From assembly GCA_020029625.1 (NCBI GenBank), contig JAIBJP010000015.1, positions 1 to 20,973 of the forward strand: a stretch of DNA of 20,973 bases, read 5' to 3'. Source of the DNA: Actinomycetota bacterium. GTDB taxonomy: Bacteria; Actinomycetota; Thermoleophilia; Gaiellales; Gaiellaceae. A program made the translations under genes and the position numbers. A model generated the notes under the pieces. It saw nothing but the letters and a program-made list of their open reading frames with translations, did no database searches and was not told where the DNA came from. This document shows, piece by piece, positions 14,320 through 20,625 of this stretch. Within the stretch, counting starts at the first letter, position 1. Each line of letters begins with the position of its first letter.

Positions 14320-15303
14320 GCCGGGAAGCGGAAGCGCCGGCGTGGACGGCAAAGGAGGCGGCTCGACCGGCAGGGGCAGCGGCTCGACCGGTAGAGGCGG
14401 CAGCGGCACCCCGGGGCTCAAGTCGACGGAGGGAAGCGGCAGCGAGGGAAGGCCGCCCGCGCCGCTCAAGTTGTCGGTCGCAGTCTCGCGGGAGGCCCCG
14501 GCGCCGCGCTGGACCGTCGCACGCTTGGCCTTCTCCTGCGGCGCGAGGGCGATCCTCGGAGCGACGGCCGGGCCCCTCATTTCGGCGCGCGACGGGGCGC
14601 GCTGAACAGACGGCGCGAGCGGTGGGTTGGCTTCCACGTCGGTGACGGGAACCGTGACGATGGCGACGCCTCCGACGAGGGCGGCGACGCCCGCCCTGCT
14701 GACCGAGAAGCCGAGCGAGAGCTTGCCGAGACCGGGCAGCGGGAGGGCCAGGAGGCCCCGGAGCCCGCGCGTGCGCCGCTGAGTCGTCGGGACGTGGTCT
14801 GCGAGTTGGAGCTCCTGGCTCAAGCTGCGGCGAGCACGGAAGATCAACGTCTCGACAGCCGCCAGTGAAAGCTCCAGCGCCTCCGCGATCTCCGCGTAGG
14901 AACGTCCCTGGATCTCCCGCAGGAGGATGACGGCGCGCTGGTTCGGCGGGAGGCGACGGATCGCGGCGGCGATCTCCCCCGCCGTCGGCCCGTTCACATC
15001 GGCGAGATCGGCTGCGACCTCCGGGCCCAGGGCGACTTCCTGGGGCCGGCGGGCAAGAGCCTGATAACGGCGGCGCACGACGTTGCGCGCGATCGTGACG
15101 AGCCAGGCGCGCGGTTTGTCGGGCTGCTCGCCGCGCCGGATCGCCCGAAAGGCGTTCAGGAAAGCGATTTGAGTGACGTCCTCGGCCTCGTCGGGATCAC
15201 GGACGTCCCGCAGGACTGCGCCGTATACGTCGCGTCGGTGGAGCCGGTAGAGCCGCTCGAACGAGGTGTCGCGGGTCAGCCTCTGCTCAAGTGGGGGGCT
15301 CAC
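14317..15303 (-). CDS. ECF-type sigma factor with C-terminal transmembrane segment and Pro-rich tail
   Basis: A 328-residue protein. Residues 16-81 form sigma region 2 (FERLYRLHRRDVYG, DEAEDVTQIAFLNAFRAI, PRAWLVTIARN) and 109-162 region 4 (RLPPNQRAVILLREIQGRSY, AEIAEALELS, VETLIFRARRSL). These bind core RNA polymerase and promoter DNA. Unlike ordinary ECF factors of about 190 residues, it continues with a basic linker, a hydrophobic segment at about 203-220 (AGVAALVGGVAIVTVPV) and a tail of about 105 residues ending in Pro-Leu-Val-Glu repeats (285-328). The sigma part would be cytoplasmic and the tail outside, so release or anchoring may control activity. No anti-sigma gene is adjacent. GTG at 15303 is the only sensible start; the promoter is not clear. 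Confidence 0.9.
   Translation of the reverse strand: MSPPLEQRLTRDTSFERLYRLHRRDVYGAVLRDVRDPDEAEDVTQIAFLNAFRAIRRGEQPDKPRAWLVTIARNVVRRRYQALARRPQEVALGPEVAADLADVNGPTAGEIAAAIRRLPPNQRAVILLREIQGRSYAEIAEALELSLAAVETLIFRARRSLSQELQLADHVPTTQRRTRGLRGLLALPLPGLGKLSLGFSVSRAGVAALVGGVAIVTVPVTDVEANPPLAPSVQRAPSRAEMRGPAVAPRIALAPQEKAKRATVQRGAGASRETATDNLSGAGGLPSLPLPSVDLSPGVPLPPLPVEPLPLPVEPPPLPSTPALPLPG
14359..14400. repeat. Two tandem 21-bp units in the sigma factor tail
   Basis: Units 14359-14379 and 14380-14400 match at 18 of 21 positions. On the minus strand they encode the LPVEP-type repeats in the Pro-rich tail. Whole-codon unit length keeps the frame, so repeat number could vary between strains. Confidence 0.7.
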
Positions 15304-15379
15304 AGTACGTCTATTCCCTATTTCGCATTCTTCTCACGCCTTTGACGTGAAAGTTTTCGCGCCGCGAACGCCTCCTTTC

Positions 15380-15628
15380 ATGTGGTCATCCAAGTTGCTT
15401 GCCGTGGACTACCAACTTGAAATCCGTATCGATCGGCCGGCCGATCTCGACCGCGTGGTGGAGTTCTTCGAACGCAGCGCGTACGCCCCCGAGCCGGTGG
15501 ACGAGCACACGATCGCATTGACGCCGCCCGAGGCCTTGGACCTATCGCTCGCGCGACGCGAGCTCGAGATCTATCTCCGGATCCTCGGGCGCGTACATCC
15601 GGACGTCGCAGCCACTCTCGCGGCCTGA
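15380..15628 (+). CDS. Small protein of unknown function
   Basis: An 82-residue ORF starting MWSSKLLAVDYQLEIRIDRP. I do not recognise it. After a short N-terminal stretch it shows a beta strand (YQLEIRI), a helix (DLDRVVEFFERS), a strand-like TIALTPP and a long helix (SLARRELEIYLRIL), which suggests a compact alpha/beta fold, with no signal or membrane segment. The start is uncertain: ATG at 15380 has a pyrimidine-rich upstream region, and an in-frame GTG at 15404 giving MDYQLEIRI is a reasonable alternative. The frame is open further upstream into the sigma gene's start, but that part looks like a shadow. It is divergent from the sigma factor with only 76 nt between starts. Codon use with strong G/C at third positions supports coding. 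Confidence 0.6.
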   Translation: MWSSKLLAVDYQLEIRIDRPADLDRVVEFFERSAYAPEPVDEHTIALTPPEALDLSLARRELEIYLRILGRVHPDVAATLAA

Positions 15629-15643
15629 CCTCCGAGCCCGCCT

Positions 15644-15667
15644 TATCATCCCCGGTCCCCGACCGGG
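15644..15667 (+). promoter_or_regulatory. -10 TATCAT and 5' UTR hairpin of the following gene
   Basis: TATCAT (15644-15649) is a good -10 match in a stretch with no other function, but no -35 is spaced properly. It is followed by CCCGGTC-CCC-GACCGGG (15651-15667), a perfect 7-bp stem. The stem lies 16 nt upstream of the GGAG ribosome site (15684-15687) of the next gene. It may stabilise the 5' end of the mRNA. Confidence 0.4.
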
Positions 15668-15693
15668 TCCGGCACTCGAACTTGGAGCATTTC

Positions 15694-16020
15694 TTGAACC
15701 GTCAAGAAGAACGGTACGTCCGCAACGAGTGGCTCTTTCGCGAGGTCAACGAGCGAATCGCGGAAGTGAACGAGAAGTTCGTGGTCGAAGGCGAGACCGA
15801 GTTTCTGTGCGAGTGCGGCCGGCAGACGTGCTTCGAGACCCTGCTGCTCACTCGCGCACAGTACGAGGCCGTGCGCACAGGAGGCAAGCGATTCGTCGTC
15901 GTGCCGGGCCACGAAGACGGCAGCGTCGAGCGCGTGGTCAATCGCTCCCCGGGCTTCCTCGTCGTCGAGAAGATCGGGGAAGCCGGCGAGAAGTCAGAGG
16001 AGCACGACCCCCGCTCGTAG
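15694..16020 (+). CDS. Small protein with a CxCxxxxC motif, unknown function
   Basis: A 108-residue soluble protein. The first 30 residues are a charged helix (NRQEERYVRNEWLFREVNER and on). Residues 36-46 carry FLCECGRQTC, with Cys39, Cys41 and Cys46, which might bind a metal or form a disulfide. Then come LLLTRAQYEAVR, RFVVVPGHED, a beta-rich FLVVEKI and a charged end. I recall similar proteins in Thermoleophilia genomes, but no function is known to me. I chose TTG at 15694 because GGAG (15684-15687) sits 6 nt upstream; an in-frame TTG at 15682 overlaps this site and is less likely. A single His in PGHE near the end of the core is a further possible ligand. It has its own probable promoter. 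Confidence 0.75.
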   Translation: MNRQEERYVRNEWLFREVNERIAEVNEKFVVEGETEFLCECGRQTCFETLLLTRAQYEAVRTGGKRFVVVPGHEDGSVERVVNRSPGFLVVEKIGEAGEKSEEHDPRS

Positions 16021-16187
16021 CCTACGCCGCGGTTTCGAGCACGAATCACCAAAAGGCTGGCCCCGCAGACGAACCCGTTCGCCTAAAGCTCCTCGCCTCG
16101 CGCGCCTGGGCGCGTCGGTGTTCTATGCGGGCTTAGGCCGGGTTCTGTGAGCAGAGCCAGTGAGGTCACTCTACTCCCTTTGAGTAG
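16021..16187 (+). other. Hairpin-rich intergenic stretch
   Basis: 167 nt between convergent genes, with no convincing ORF. On the plus strand it holds, in order: CGAA-CCCG-TTCG (around 16070-16081), CGCGC-CTGG-GCGCG (around 16100-16114), GGTTCTG-TGAG-CAGAGCC (16141-16158, one G-U), AGTG-AGGT-CACT, and CTACTC-CCTTT-GAGTAG (16171-16187). The G-U pair in the third stem would be an A-C mismatch on the minus strand, so a plus-strand RNA is favoured. No U-tract follows. It may be a 3' UTR or a small structured RNA. Confidence 0.35.
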
Positions 16188-17252
16188 CTAGAGGACGACC
16201 TCCTCCGGAAAGACCGCCCCCGCGTTGAACCGTTCGAGCCGGTACGGAGACAGATCGAGCACCGAGTGGCCGTGGAGGAGCTCCTCCGCGACGGCGCGCC
16301 CGACGGCGGGGGATTGCATGAAGCCGTGGCCCGAGAAACCGCAGGCTGCGTACACGCCGTCGCCGACGAACCCGATGATCGGATGCGCGTCGGGCGTCAT
16401 GTCGTAGAGCCCCGCCCAGGCGCGACTGACCTGCGCGCCGGCGGCTGCCGGAAACCGGCGGGCGAGGCGCTCGAGACGCTCCGGCAGGATCGCCTCGTCC
16501 ACCGACGGCTCGAAGCTCCAGCGCGGCTCGGGGTCGTGCATCGCGACGCGGAGCGAGCCGCCGTAACGGCGGAAGTGAAAACCGGATTCCGTCTCGAGGA
16601 CCATCGGCAGCCGCTCCGAAAGGCCTCGGATCGGTGTCGTCTCGAAGAGCTGGCGGACCAGCGGCCGCACCGGCAGCTCGACGTCGTAGCGGGTCGCGGC
16701 CTCGGCCGAGTACGCGCCGCACGCAAGCACACGGACCTCGGCGGCGACGTCTTCCTCGGGAGTCCCCTCAAGAACGTCGACGCCGAGCTCGACGAGGCGG
16801 CGGACGAGCTCGCGGGTGACCGCGGGCGGATCGGCGACACCATCCTGTCGGCAGACGACCCCGCCGAGGACGTCGCCGGCGAACACCCCGGAGGCTAGGG
16901 CTTCTACCTCGCGTTGGTCCAGCCGCTCGACGGGAACCCCCAGCCCGGCCTGGAGGGCCTGGCGCTCTTCGAGGGATCGAAGTCCCGCTTCCGTCGTGGC
17001 GAGAAAGAGATAGCCGACCTGCTGGAACAGATCCGGCCCCAGAGCCTCGAAGAAGTCGATGCTCTCCCGCGCGAGCCGCACCTCAGCGGCGGTCGAGAAT
17101 TGCTGTCGGATCCCGCCCATCGCCCTACCGGTCGAGCCCGACGCGATCGTGCCCCGCTCGGCGAGCACAACGTCGCCGGCCCCAGCCAGCGCCAGGTGGT
17201 AGGCGATGCTCGCCCCGATCGCACCGCCTCCCGCGACGACTATCCGAGCCAC
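16188..17252 (-). CDS. FAD-dependent amine/amino-acid oxidase or dehydrogenase (DAO family)
   Basis: A 354-residue flavoprotein of the D-amino-acid oxidase / sarcosine oxidase superfamily. The FAD dinucleotide fold opens with IVVAGGGAIGASIAYHLA (residues 4-21) followed by the acidic AERGTIASGSTGRAMGGIRQ. The C-terminal FAD part has DAHPIIGFV and YAACGFSGHGFMQSPAVGRA (about 301-320). Such enzymes oxidise a C-N bond of a secondary amine or D-amino acid and pass electrons to oxygen or a carrier. Its start lies 13 bp inside the end of the DapA-like gene, so the two are one transcription unit. Paired with a DapA-family lyase, a cis-4-hydroxy-D-proline dehydrogenase role is attractive, since that pathway combines both families. 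The substrate is not readable from sequence. Confidence 0.88.
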   Translation of the reverse strand: MARIVVAGGGAIGASIAYHLALAGAGDVVLAERGTIASGSTGRAMGGIRQQFSTAAEVRLARESIDFFEALGPDLFQQVGYLFLATTEAGLRSLEERQALQAGLGVPVERLDQREVEALASGVFAGDVLGGVVCRQDGVADPPAVTRELVRRLVELGVDVLEGTPEEDVAAEVRVLACGAYSAEAATRYDVELPVRPLVRQLFETTPIRGLSERLPMVLETESGFHFRRYGGSLRVAMHDPEPRWSFEPSVDEAILPERLERLARRFPAAAGAQVSRAWAGLYDMTPDAHPIIGFVGDGVYAACGFSGHGFMQSPAVGRAVAEELLHGHSVLDLSPYRLERFNAGAVFPEEVVL

Positions 17253-18082
17253 GCGAGAAGCTCGCTTCGCTCTGCGACGCTCAGGCGACGGAGCGGCGCC
17301 CGCACGTCTTCACGGAAGGGCACGCCGCGGCTTCCGACGACGAGCTTGAGGGCAGCGTGGCGGGGGAAGCGCTCGATCGAGGCCCGCAGCTCTCCGAGCC
17401 GCGCGGCGCCGTTTGCGGAAGGAGTCCGGACGACCGCGGCCACCTCCTCGGGGTAGGCGGCAGCCAGCCCCGAGACGGCGCCCGCCGCTCCAGCCGCGAG
17501 GCCGTCGGCGAGCAGGGCCTCCGCGCCCACGAACACGTCGAGGCCCTCGAGCAGGTAAGGCTTCACCTTCTCGAGGGGGGAGTCAGAGACCTTCAGGCCG
17601 GCCAGGTTCGGCACCTCCTCGCGGAGGCGCTCGATCACCTGGAGCGGGATCGGGTAGCCGCTCGTCGCTTCGAACTCGTAGAGATAAAAAGGAGTAGGCG
17701 AGCAGGCGGAGGCCGCACGCCGGAAGTGCTCGAAGAGCGCCTCGGCATCGAGCCTGAAGTACGGCGGCCCGATCACGGCGACTCCGTCGGCGCCGAGAGC
17801 CGCGGAGTGCTCCGCGAGCGCGACCGTGTCCGCCGTCGTCTGGGCTCCGCAATGAACGGCGATCTGCAGGCGACCCCCGGACGCCGCGCGAAAGAGCTCG
17901 GTCACACGCTTTCGCTCCTCGACGGAGAGCAAGATCCCCTCCCCGGTCGTCCCGAGGGCCAGGATGCCGTCGAGGCCCCCGTCGGCGAGGAAGTCGAGAT
18001 AAGGGCCGAAGGCGTCCTCGTCCAGGGCGGCTCCGTCCTCCCGGAGAGGAGTCAACGCGGCGGCGAGCGCGCCCTTGATCAT
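17240..18082 (-). CDS. DapA/N-acetylneuraminate-lyase family aldolase or deaminase
   Basis: A 280-residue class I aldolase-family protein (TIM barrel). It has GTTGE at 44-48, Tyr135 in FYLYEFE and the Schiff-base Lys164 in NLAGLKVSDSP. The family makes or splits pyruvate-linked compounds: dihydrodipicolinate synthase, NAL, KDG aldolase, or pyrroline-4-hydroxy-2-carboxylate deaminase. The LYEFE sequence departs from the dihydrodipicolinate-synthase motif LYNVP, and the gene sits with a flavin oxidase instead of lysine genes, so it is probably catabolic. I chose ATG at 18082 because TTGAGG sits about 8 nt upstream. An upstream start at 18109 would overlap this site. It overlaps the FAD oxidase by 13 bp. 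A 43-residue repeat-derived ORF stops 10 nt upstream on the same strand. Confidence 0.88.
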   Translation of the reverse strand: MIKGALAAALTPLREDGAALDEDAFGPYLDFLADGGLDGILALGTTGEGILLSVEERKRVTELFRAASGGRLQIAVHCGAQTTADTVALAEHSAALGADGVAVIGPPYFRLDAEALFEHFRRAASACSPTPFYLYEFEATSGYPIPLQVIERLREEVPNLAGLKVSDSPLEKVKPYLLEGLDVFVGAEALLADGLAAGAAGAVSGLAAAYPEEVAAVVRTPSANGAARLGELRASIERFPRHAALKLVVGSRGVPFREDVRAPLRRLSVAERSELLAWLG

Positions 18083-18092
18083 CGGGCCAACC

Positions 18093-18224
18093 TCAAGAGT
18101 CCGTTGCAAAATGAGATCTGTGTCGCCGGAATCGCGCTAGACGGCGCGGTGCCGCGTCCTCGGTCGCAACGCTAACGCGTCGAATAGTCACATAACGGGC
18201 GCTTCCTGCGTCCTTGCCTCGCAT
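18093..18224 (-). repeat. Dispersed repeat, copy 2, with a possible 43-residue upstream ORF
   Basis: Partner of the repeat at 4139-4235. On the minus strand an ORF from ATG (18222-18224) to TGA (18093-18095) begins MRGKDAGSARYVTIRR, then VSVATEDAAPRRLARFRRHR and ends HFATDS. It is strongly basic. Its stop lies 10 nt before the DapA-like start and its terminal bases form the ribosome site of that gene, so it could be a translated leader. The copy-1 comparison shows 8 of 13 variant codons in the aligned blocks to be synonymous, favouring a coding history. Expression is unproven; no clear ribosome site is seen. Confidence 0.5.
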
Positions 18225-18269
18225 CCGCCTATCGCGCACCGGCGACGAGCCCCATCCTGAAACGAACTC

Positions 18270-18275
18270 TAAGCT
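18270..18275 (+). promoter_or_regulatory. -10 box TAAGCT of the hydratase gene (leaderless type)
   Basis: TAAGCT lies 7 nt before the ATG at 18283, the geometry seen for trpL, hbd and thiolase. No -35 is clear. It lies just beyond repeat copy 2, so the repeat occupies most of the divergent intergenic region. Confidence 0.4.
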
Positions 18276-18282
18276 CCCGGCC

Positions 18283-19038
18283 ATGAGCGCGCTCACGATC
18301 GAGCGGGACGGCCCCGTCCTGAAGGTCACCCTGTCGCGCCCCGAGCGGCGCAACGCGTTCGACGCCGCCCTCATCGCGGAGCTCACCGACGCCTTCACGG
18401 ATGTGGAGGATGCCCGTGCCGTCGTTCTCGCGGGTGAGGGCGAGAGCTTCTGCGCCGGCGCCGACGTCGAATGGCAGCGCTCCTCGATCGACTTGACCTA
18501 CGAGGAGAACGTCGAAGACGCGCTCCGCCTCTTCAGGATGTGCGAGACGCTCGACAACTGTCCCGCTCCGGTGGTCGTCCAGGTTCACGGCTACGCGCTC
18601 GGCGGGGGGAGCGGGCTCGTCGCTTGCGCCGACATCGCCGTCGCGGCGAAGGACGCAGTCTTCGGGTTCACGGAGGTGCGGCTGGGGATCATTCCGGCTG
18701 TCATCTCGCCTTTCGTCCTCGCGAAGATCGGGCCCGGGCCGGCCCGGCGCTGGTTCCTGACCGGCGAACGTTTTGGAGCCGACGTCGCGCTCCGCATCGG
18801 GCTCGTGCACGAAGTGGCGCCCGATCCGGCGGAGTGCGTCGCCACAGTCGTCGACGCCCTCCTCGCGGGTGGCCCGGAGGCGGTTCGGGAAGCGAAGAGG
18901 CTCGCCCACGAGCGTCCTGCCGGCCGGAAGGTGGCCGAGATCGCCGCCGCGCGGAGGACGAGCGAGGAGGGACAGGCAGGCCTCCGCGCCTTCCTCGAGA
19001 AGCGGACGCCACCGTGGAGATCCGCAAGCTCCTCGTAG
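18283..19038 (+). CDS. liuC: Enoyl-CoA hydratase/isomerase, LiuC-like (methylglutaconyl-CoA hydratase)
   Basis: A 251-residue crotonase-fold enzyme. FCAGAD at 56-61 supplies one oxyanion-hole region. In canonical hydratases the second region reads GGGCEL with a catalytic Glu; here GYALGGGSGLVACAD (103-117) has lost this Glu. The second catalytic acid E131 in TEVRLGIIPAVISPF (130-144) is kept. The G-x-L pattern and PAVISP are what I know from bacterial LiuC proteins, which hydrate 3-methylglutaconyl-CoA in leucine degradation. The next gene is a biotin-carrying carboxylase subunit overlapping by 25 bp, which supports this reading. I place the start at ATG 18283 because a -10-like TAAGCT precedes it and MSALTIERDG is a normal beginning for the fold. 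Other crotonase activities cannot be excluded. Confidence 0.85.
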   Translation: MSALTIERDGPVLKVTLSRPERRNAFDAALIAELTDAFTDVEDARAVVLAGEGESFCAGADVEWQRSSIDLTYEENVEDALRLFRMCETLDNCPAPVVVQVHGYALGGGSGLVACADIAVAAKDAVFGFTEVRLGIIPAVISPFVLAKIGPGPARRWFLTGERFGADVALRIGLVHEVAPDPAECVATVVDALLAGGPEAVREAKRLAHERPAGRKVAEIAAARRTSEEGQAGLRAFLEKRTPPWRSASSS

Positions 19039-20624
19039 CGAACCGGGGCGAGATCGCGGTCCGCATCTTCGCGACGTGCGAGCGGCTCGGGATCGCGACC
19101 GTGGCCGTCTCTCCCCCGGACGATCGCGGCGCGCTGCACACGCGCAGAGCCGACGAGACCGTGGACATCGCCGGGTACCTGGATGCGCAGGAGCATGTGC
19201 GCGCAGCGCGCGAGAGCGGCGCCGACGCAATCCATCCGGGTTACGGCTTCCTCGCCGAGAGCCCGGAGTTCGCGGCCACCGTCCGAGACGCAGACCTCCT
19301 TTGGGTCGGCCCGCCGCCGGAAGTCCTCCGCGCCGCCGGGGACAAGCTTGAGGCGAAGCGCATCGCCGCGGAAGCAGGCGTCCCCGTGGTGCCGGAGGGA
19401 GATCCGGCGGTGATCGGGTTCCCGCTCGTCGTCAAGGCAGCCGCAGGCGGCGGAGGACGCGGAATGCGAGTCGTCCGCGCTCCCGAGGAGCTCGATGAGG
19501 CTCTGGCCGCCGCGCGGCGCGAGGCCAAGGCCGCCTTCGGCGACGACCGCGTCTTCTTCGAGCGCTACCTGGAGCGCCCCCGCCACGTGGAGGTCCAGCT
19601 GCTCGCCGGCGCCGACGGAGCCGTCTCGTCGCTCGGCGAGCGAGACTGCTCGGTGCAACGGCGCCACCAGAAGATCCTCGAGGAGAGCCCGTCGCCCGCC
19701 GTCGACGCGGCCCTGCGAGCCTCCCTCGGCGAGGCGGCCGTGGCCTTCGCCCGGGCGGTCGGCTATGTCGGCGCGGGGACGGCGGAGTTCATGCTCGAGG
19801 AGGAGAGCTTCTGGTTTCTGGAGCTGAACGCCCGCATCCAGGTGGAGCATCCCGTGACCGAGCTCGTGACGGGAATCGACCTGGTCGAGCAGCAGCTCGC
19901 GATCGCCTCCGGACGCCCGGCGTCCGCCCTCGGATCGACGCGGGACCCCGAGGGACACGCCGTCGAGGCGCGCCTCTATGCGGAAGATCCGCTCACGTTT
20001 CTCCCCCAGGCCGGGCGCATCGAACGTCTGCACCTCCCCGAAGACGTGCGGGTGGACGCCGGAGTCGAGGAGGGGGACGAAGTGCCCGTCGCCTACGACC
20101 CGCTGATCGCGAAACTGATCGCGCATGGAGAGACGCGCGACAAGGCGCTCGACCGCCTCGCCGAGGGTCTGCGGGAGACCGAGGTCCGCGGCGTGACGAC
20201 GAACCTTCCCTTCCTCCGGTGGCTCGTGGCGCACCCGGAGCTGCGGGCCGGGCGGGCGACGACGGCCTTCCTCAGCGACTACCCGCCCCTCTCCAGGGCG
20301 CCGAGGGTGTCAGGGCCCTGGGCCGGCTCGTGGGGCCGCCAGCGGGGATCGAGGCCTCCGCTCACCGTGGAAACGACCGCCCGGGCGACGGAGGCCGCGG
20401 GCGCGGAGCAGAGTGTCGTCAAGGCCCCGATGCCGGGCGTCGTCGTCCGCGTGCTGGCGACCGAGGGCGACCGCGTCGAGCCGCGCCAGCCGCTCGTCCT
20501 CCTAGAGGCGATGAAGATGGAGACGCCGCTCGTCTCGCCGTACGCCGCCGTCGTCCGCCGCGTGCTCGTGTCCGAAGGCGACCGCGTCGCGGGCGGCGCC
20601 GTCCTCGTGGAGCTCGAGGAGTAG
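19014..20624 (+). CDS. mccA: Acyl-CoA carboxylase alpha subunit (biotin carboxylase + biotin carrier)
   Basis: A 536-residue protein. It has ANRGEIAVRI at 9-18, the ATP-grasp loop AAAGGGGRGMRV (about 142-153), QRRHQKILEESPS, ELNARIQVEHPVTE (about 270-283) and the AYDPLIAKLIA end of the carboxylase domain near 425. The biotin carrier begins at about 467 (SVVKAPMPG) with biotinyl Lys501 in EAMKMETP. It carboxylates its own biotin with bicarbonate and ATP. The linker of about 40 residues is too short for the BT domain that joins alpha and beta in classical MCC, which is usually about 650 residues. Next to LiuC, and with an MccB-like beta subunit at 12.7 kb, methylcrotonyl-CoA is the likely substrate. 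GTG at 19014 begins inside the hydratase gene. Stop and pdxH start are 1 nt apart. Confidence 0.9.
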   Translation: MEIRKLLVANRGEIAVRIFATCERLGIATVAVSPPDDRGALHTRRADETVDIAGYLDAQEHVRAARESGADAIHPGYGFLAESPEFAATVRDADLLWVGPPPEVLRAAGDKLEAKRIAAEAGVPVVPEGDPAVIGFPLVVKAAAGGGGRGMRVVRAPEELDEALAAARREAKAAFGDDRVFFERYLERPRHVEVQLLAGADGAVSSLGERDCSVQRRHQKILEESPSPAVDAALRASLGEAAVAFARAVGYVGAGTAEFMLEEESFWFLELNARIQVEHPVTELVTGIDLVEQQLAIASGRPASALGSTRDPEGHAVEARLYAEDPLTFLPQAGRIERLHLPEDVRVDAGVEEGDEVPVAYDPLIAKLIAHGETRDKALDRLAEGLRETEVRGVTTNLPFLRWLVAHPELRAGRATTAFLSDYPPLSRAPRVSGPWAGSWGRQRGSRPPLTVETTARATEAAGAEQSVVKAPMPGVVVRVLATEGDRVEPRQPLVLLEAMKMETPLVSPYAAVVRRVLVSEGDRVAGGAVLVELEE

Positions 20625-20625
20625 C

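Noticed and set aside
16120..16190. tRNA-like sequence (GGGTTCTG stem)
   Set aside because: No acceptor or anticodon arms can be formed; the stem has a TGAG loop rather than a T-loop.
16021..16500. RNase P RNA gene on the minus strand
   Set aside because: Only the last 13 or so bases of the conserved 3' region match. The 5' conserved region (GAGGAAAGTCC-like) is absent and the gene would lie within the flavoprotein coding sequence.
18591..20234. 547-codon minus-strand open frame opposite the hydratase and carboxylase genes
   Set aside because: It has no recognisable motif and lies opposite two strongly supported genes; its openness follows from their codon use.
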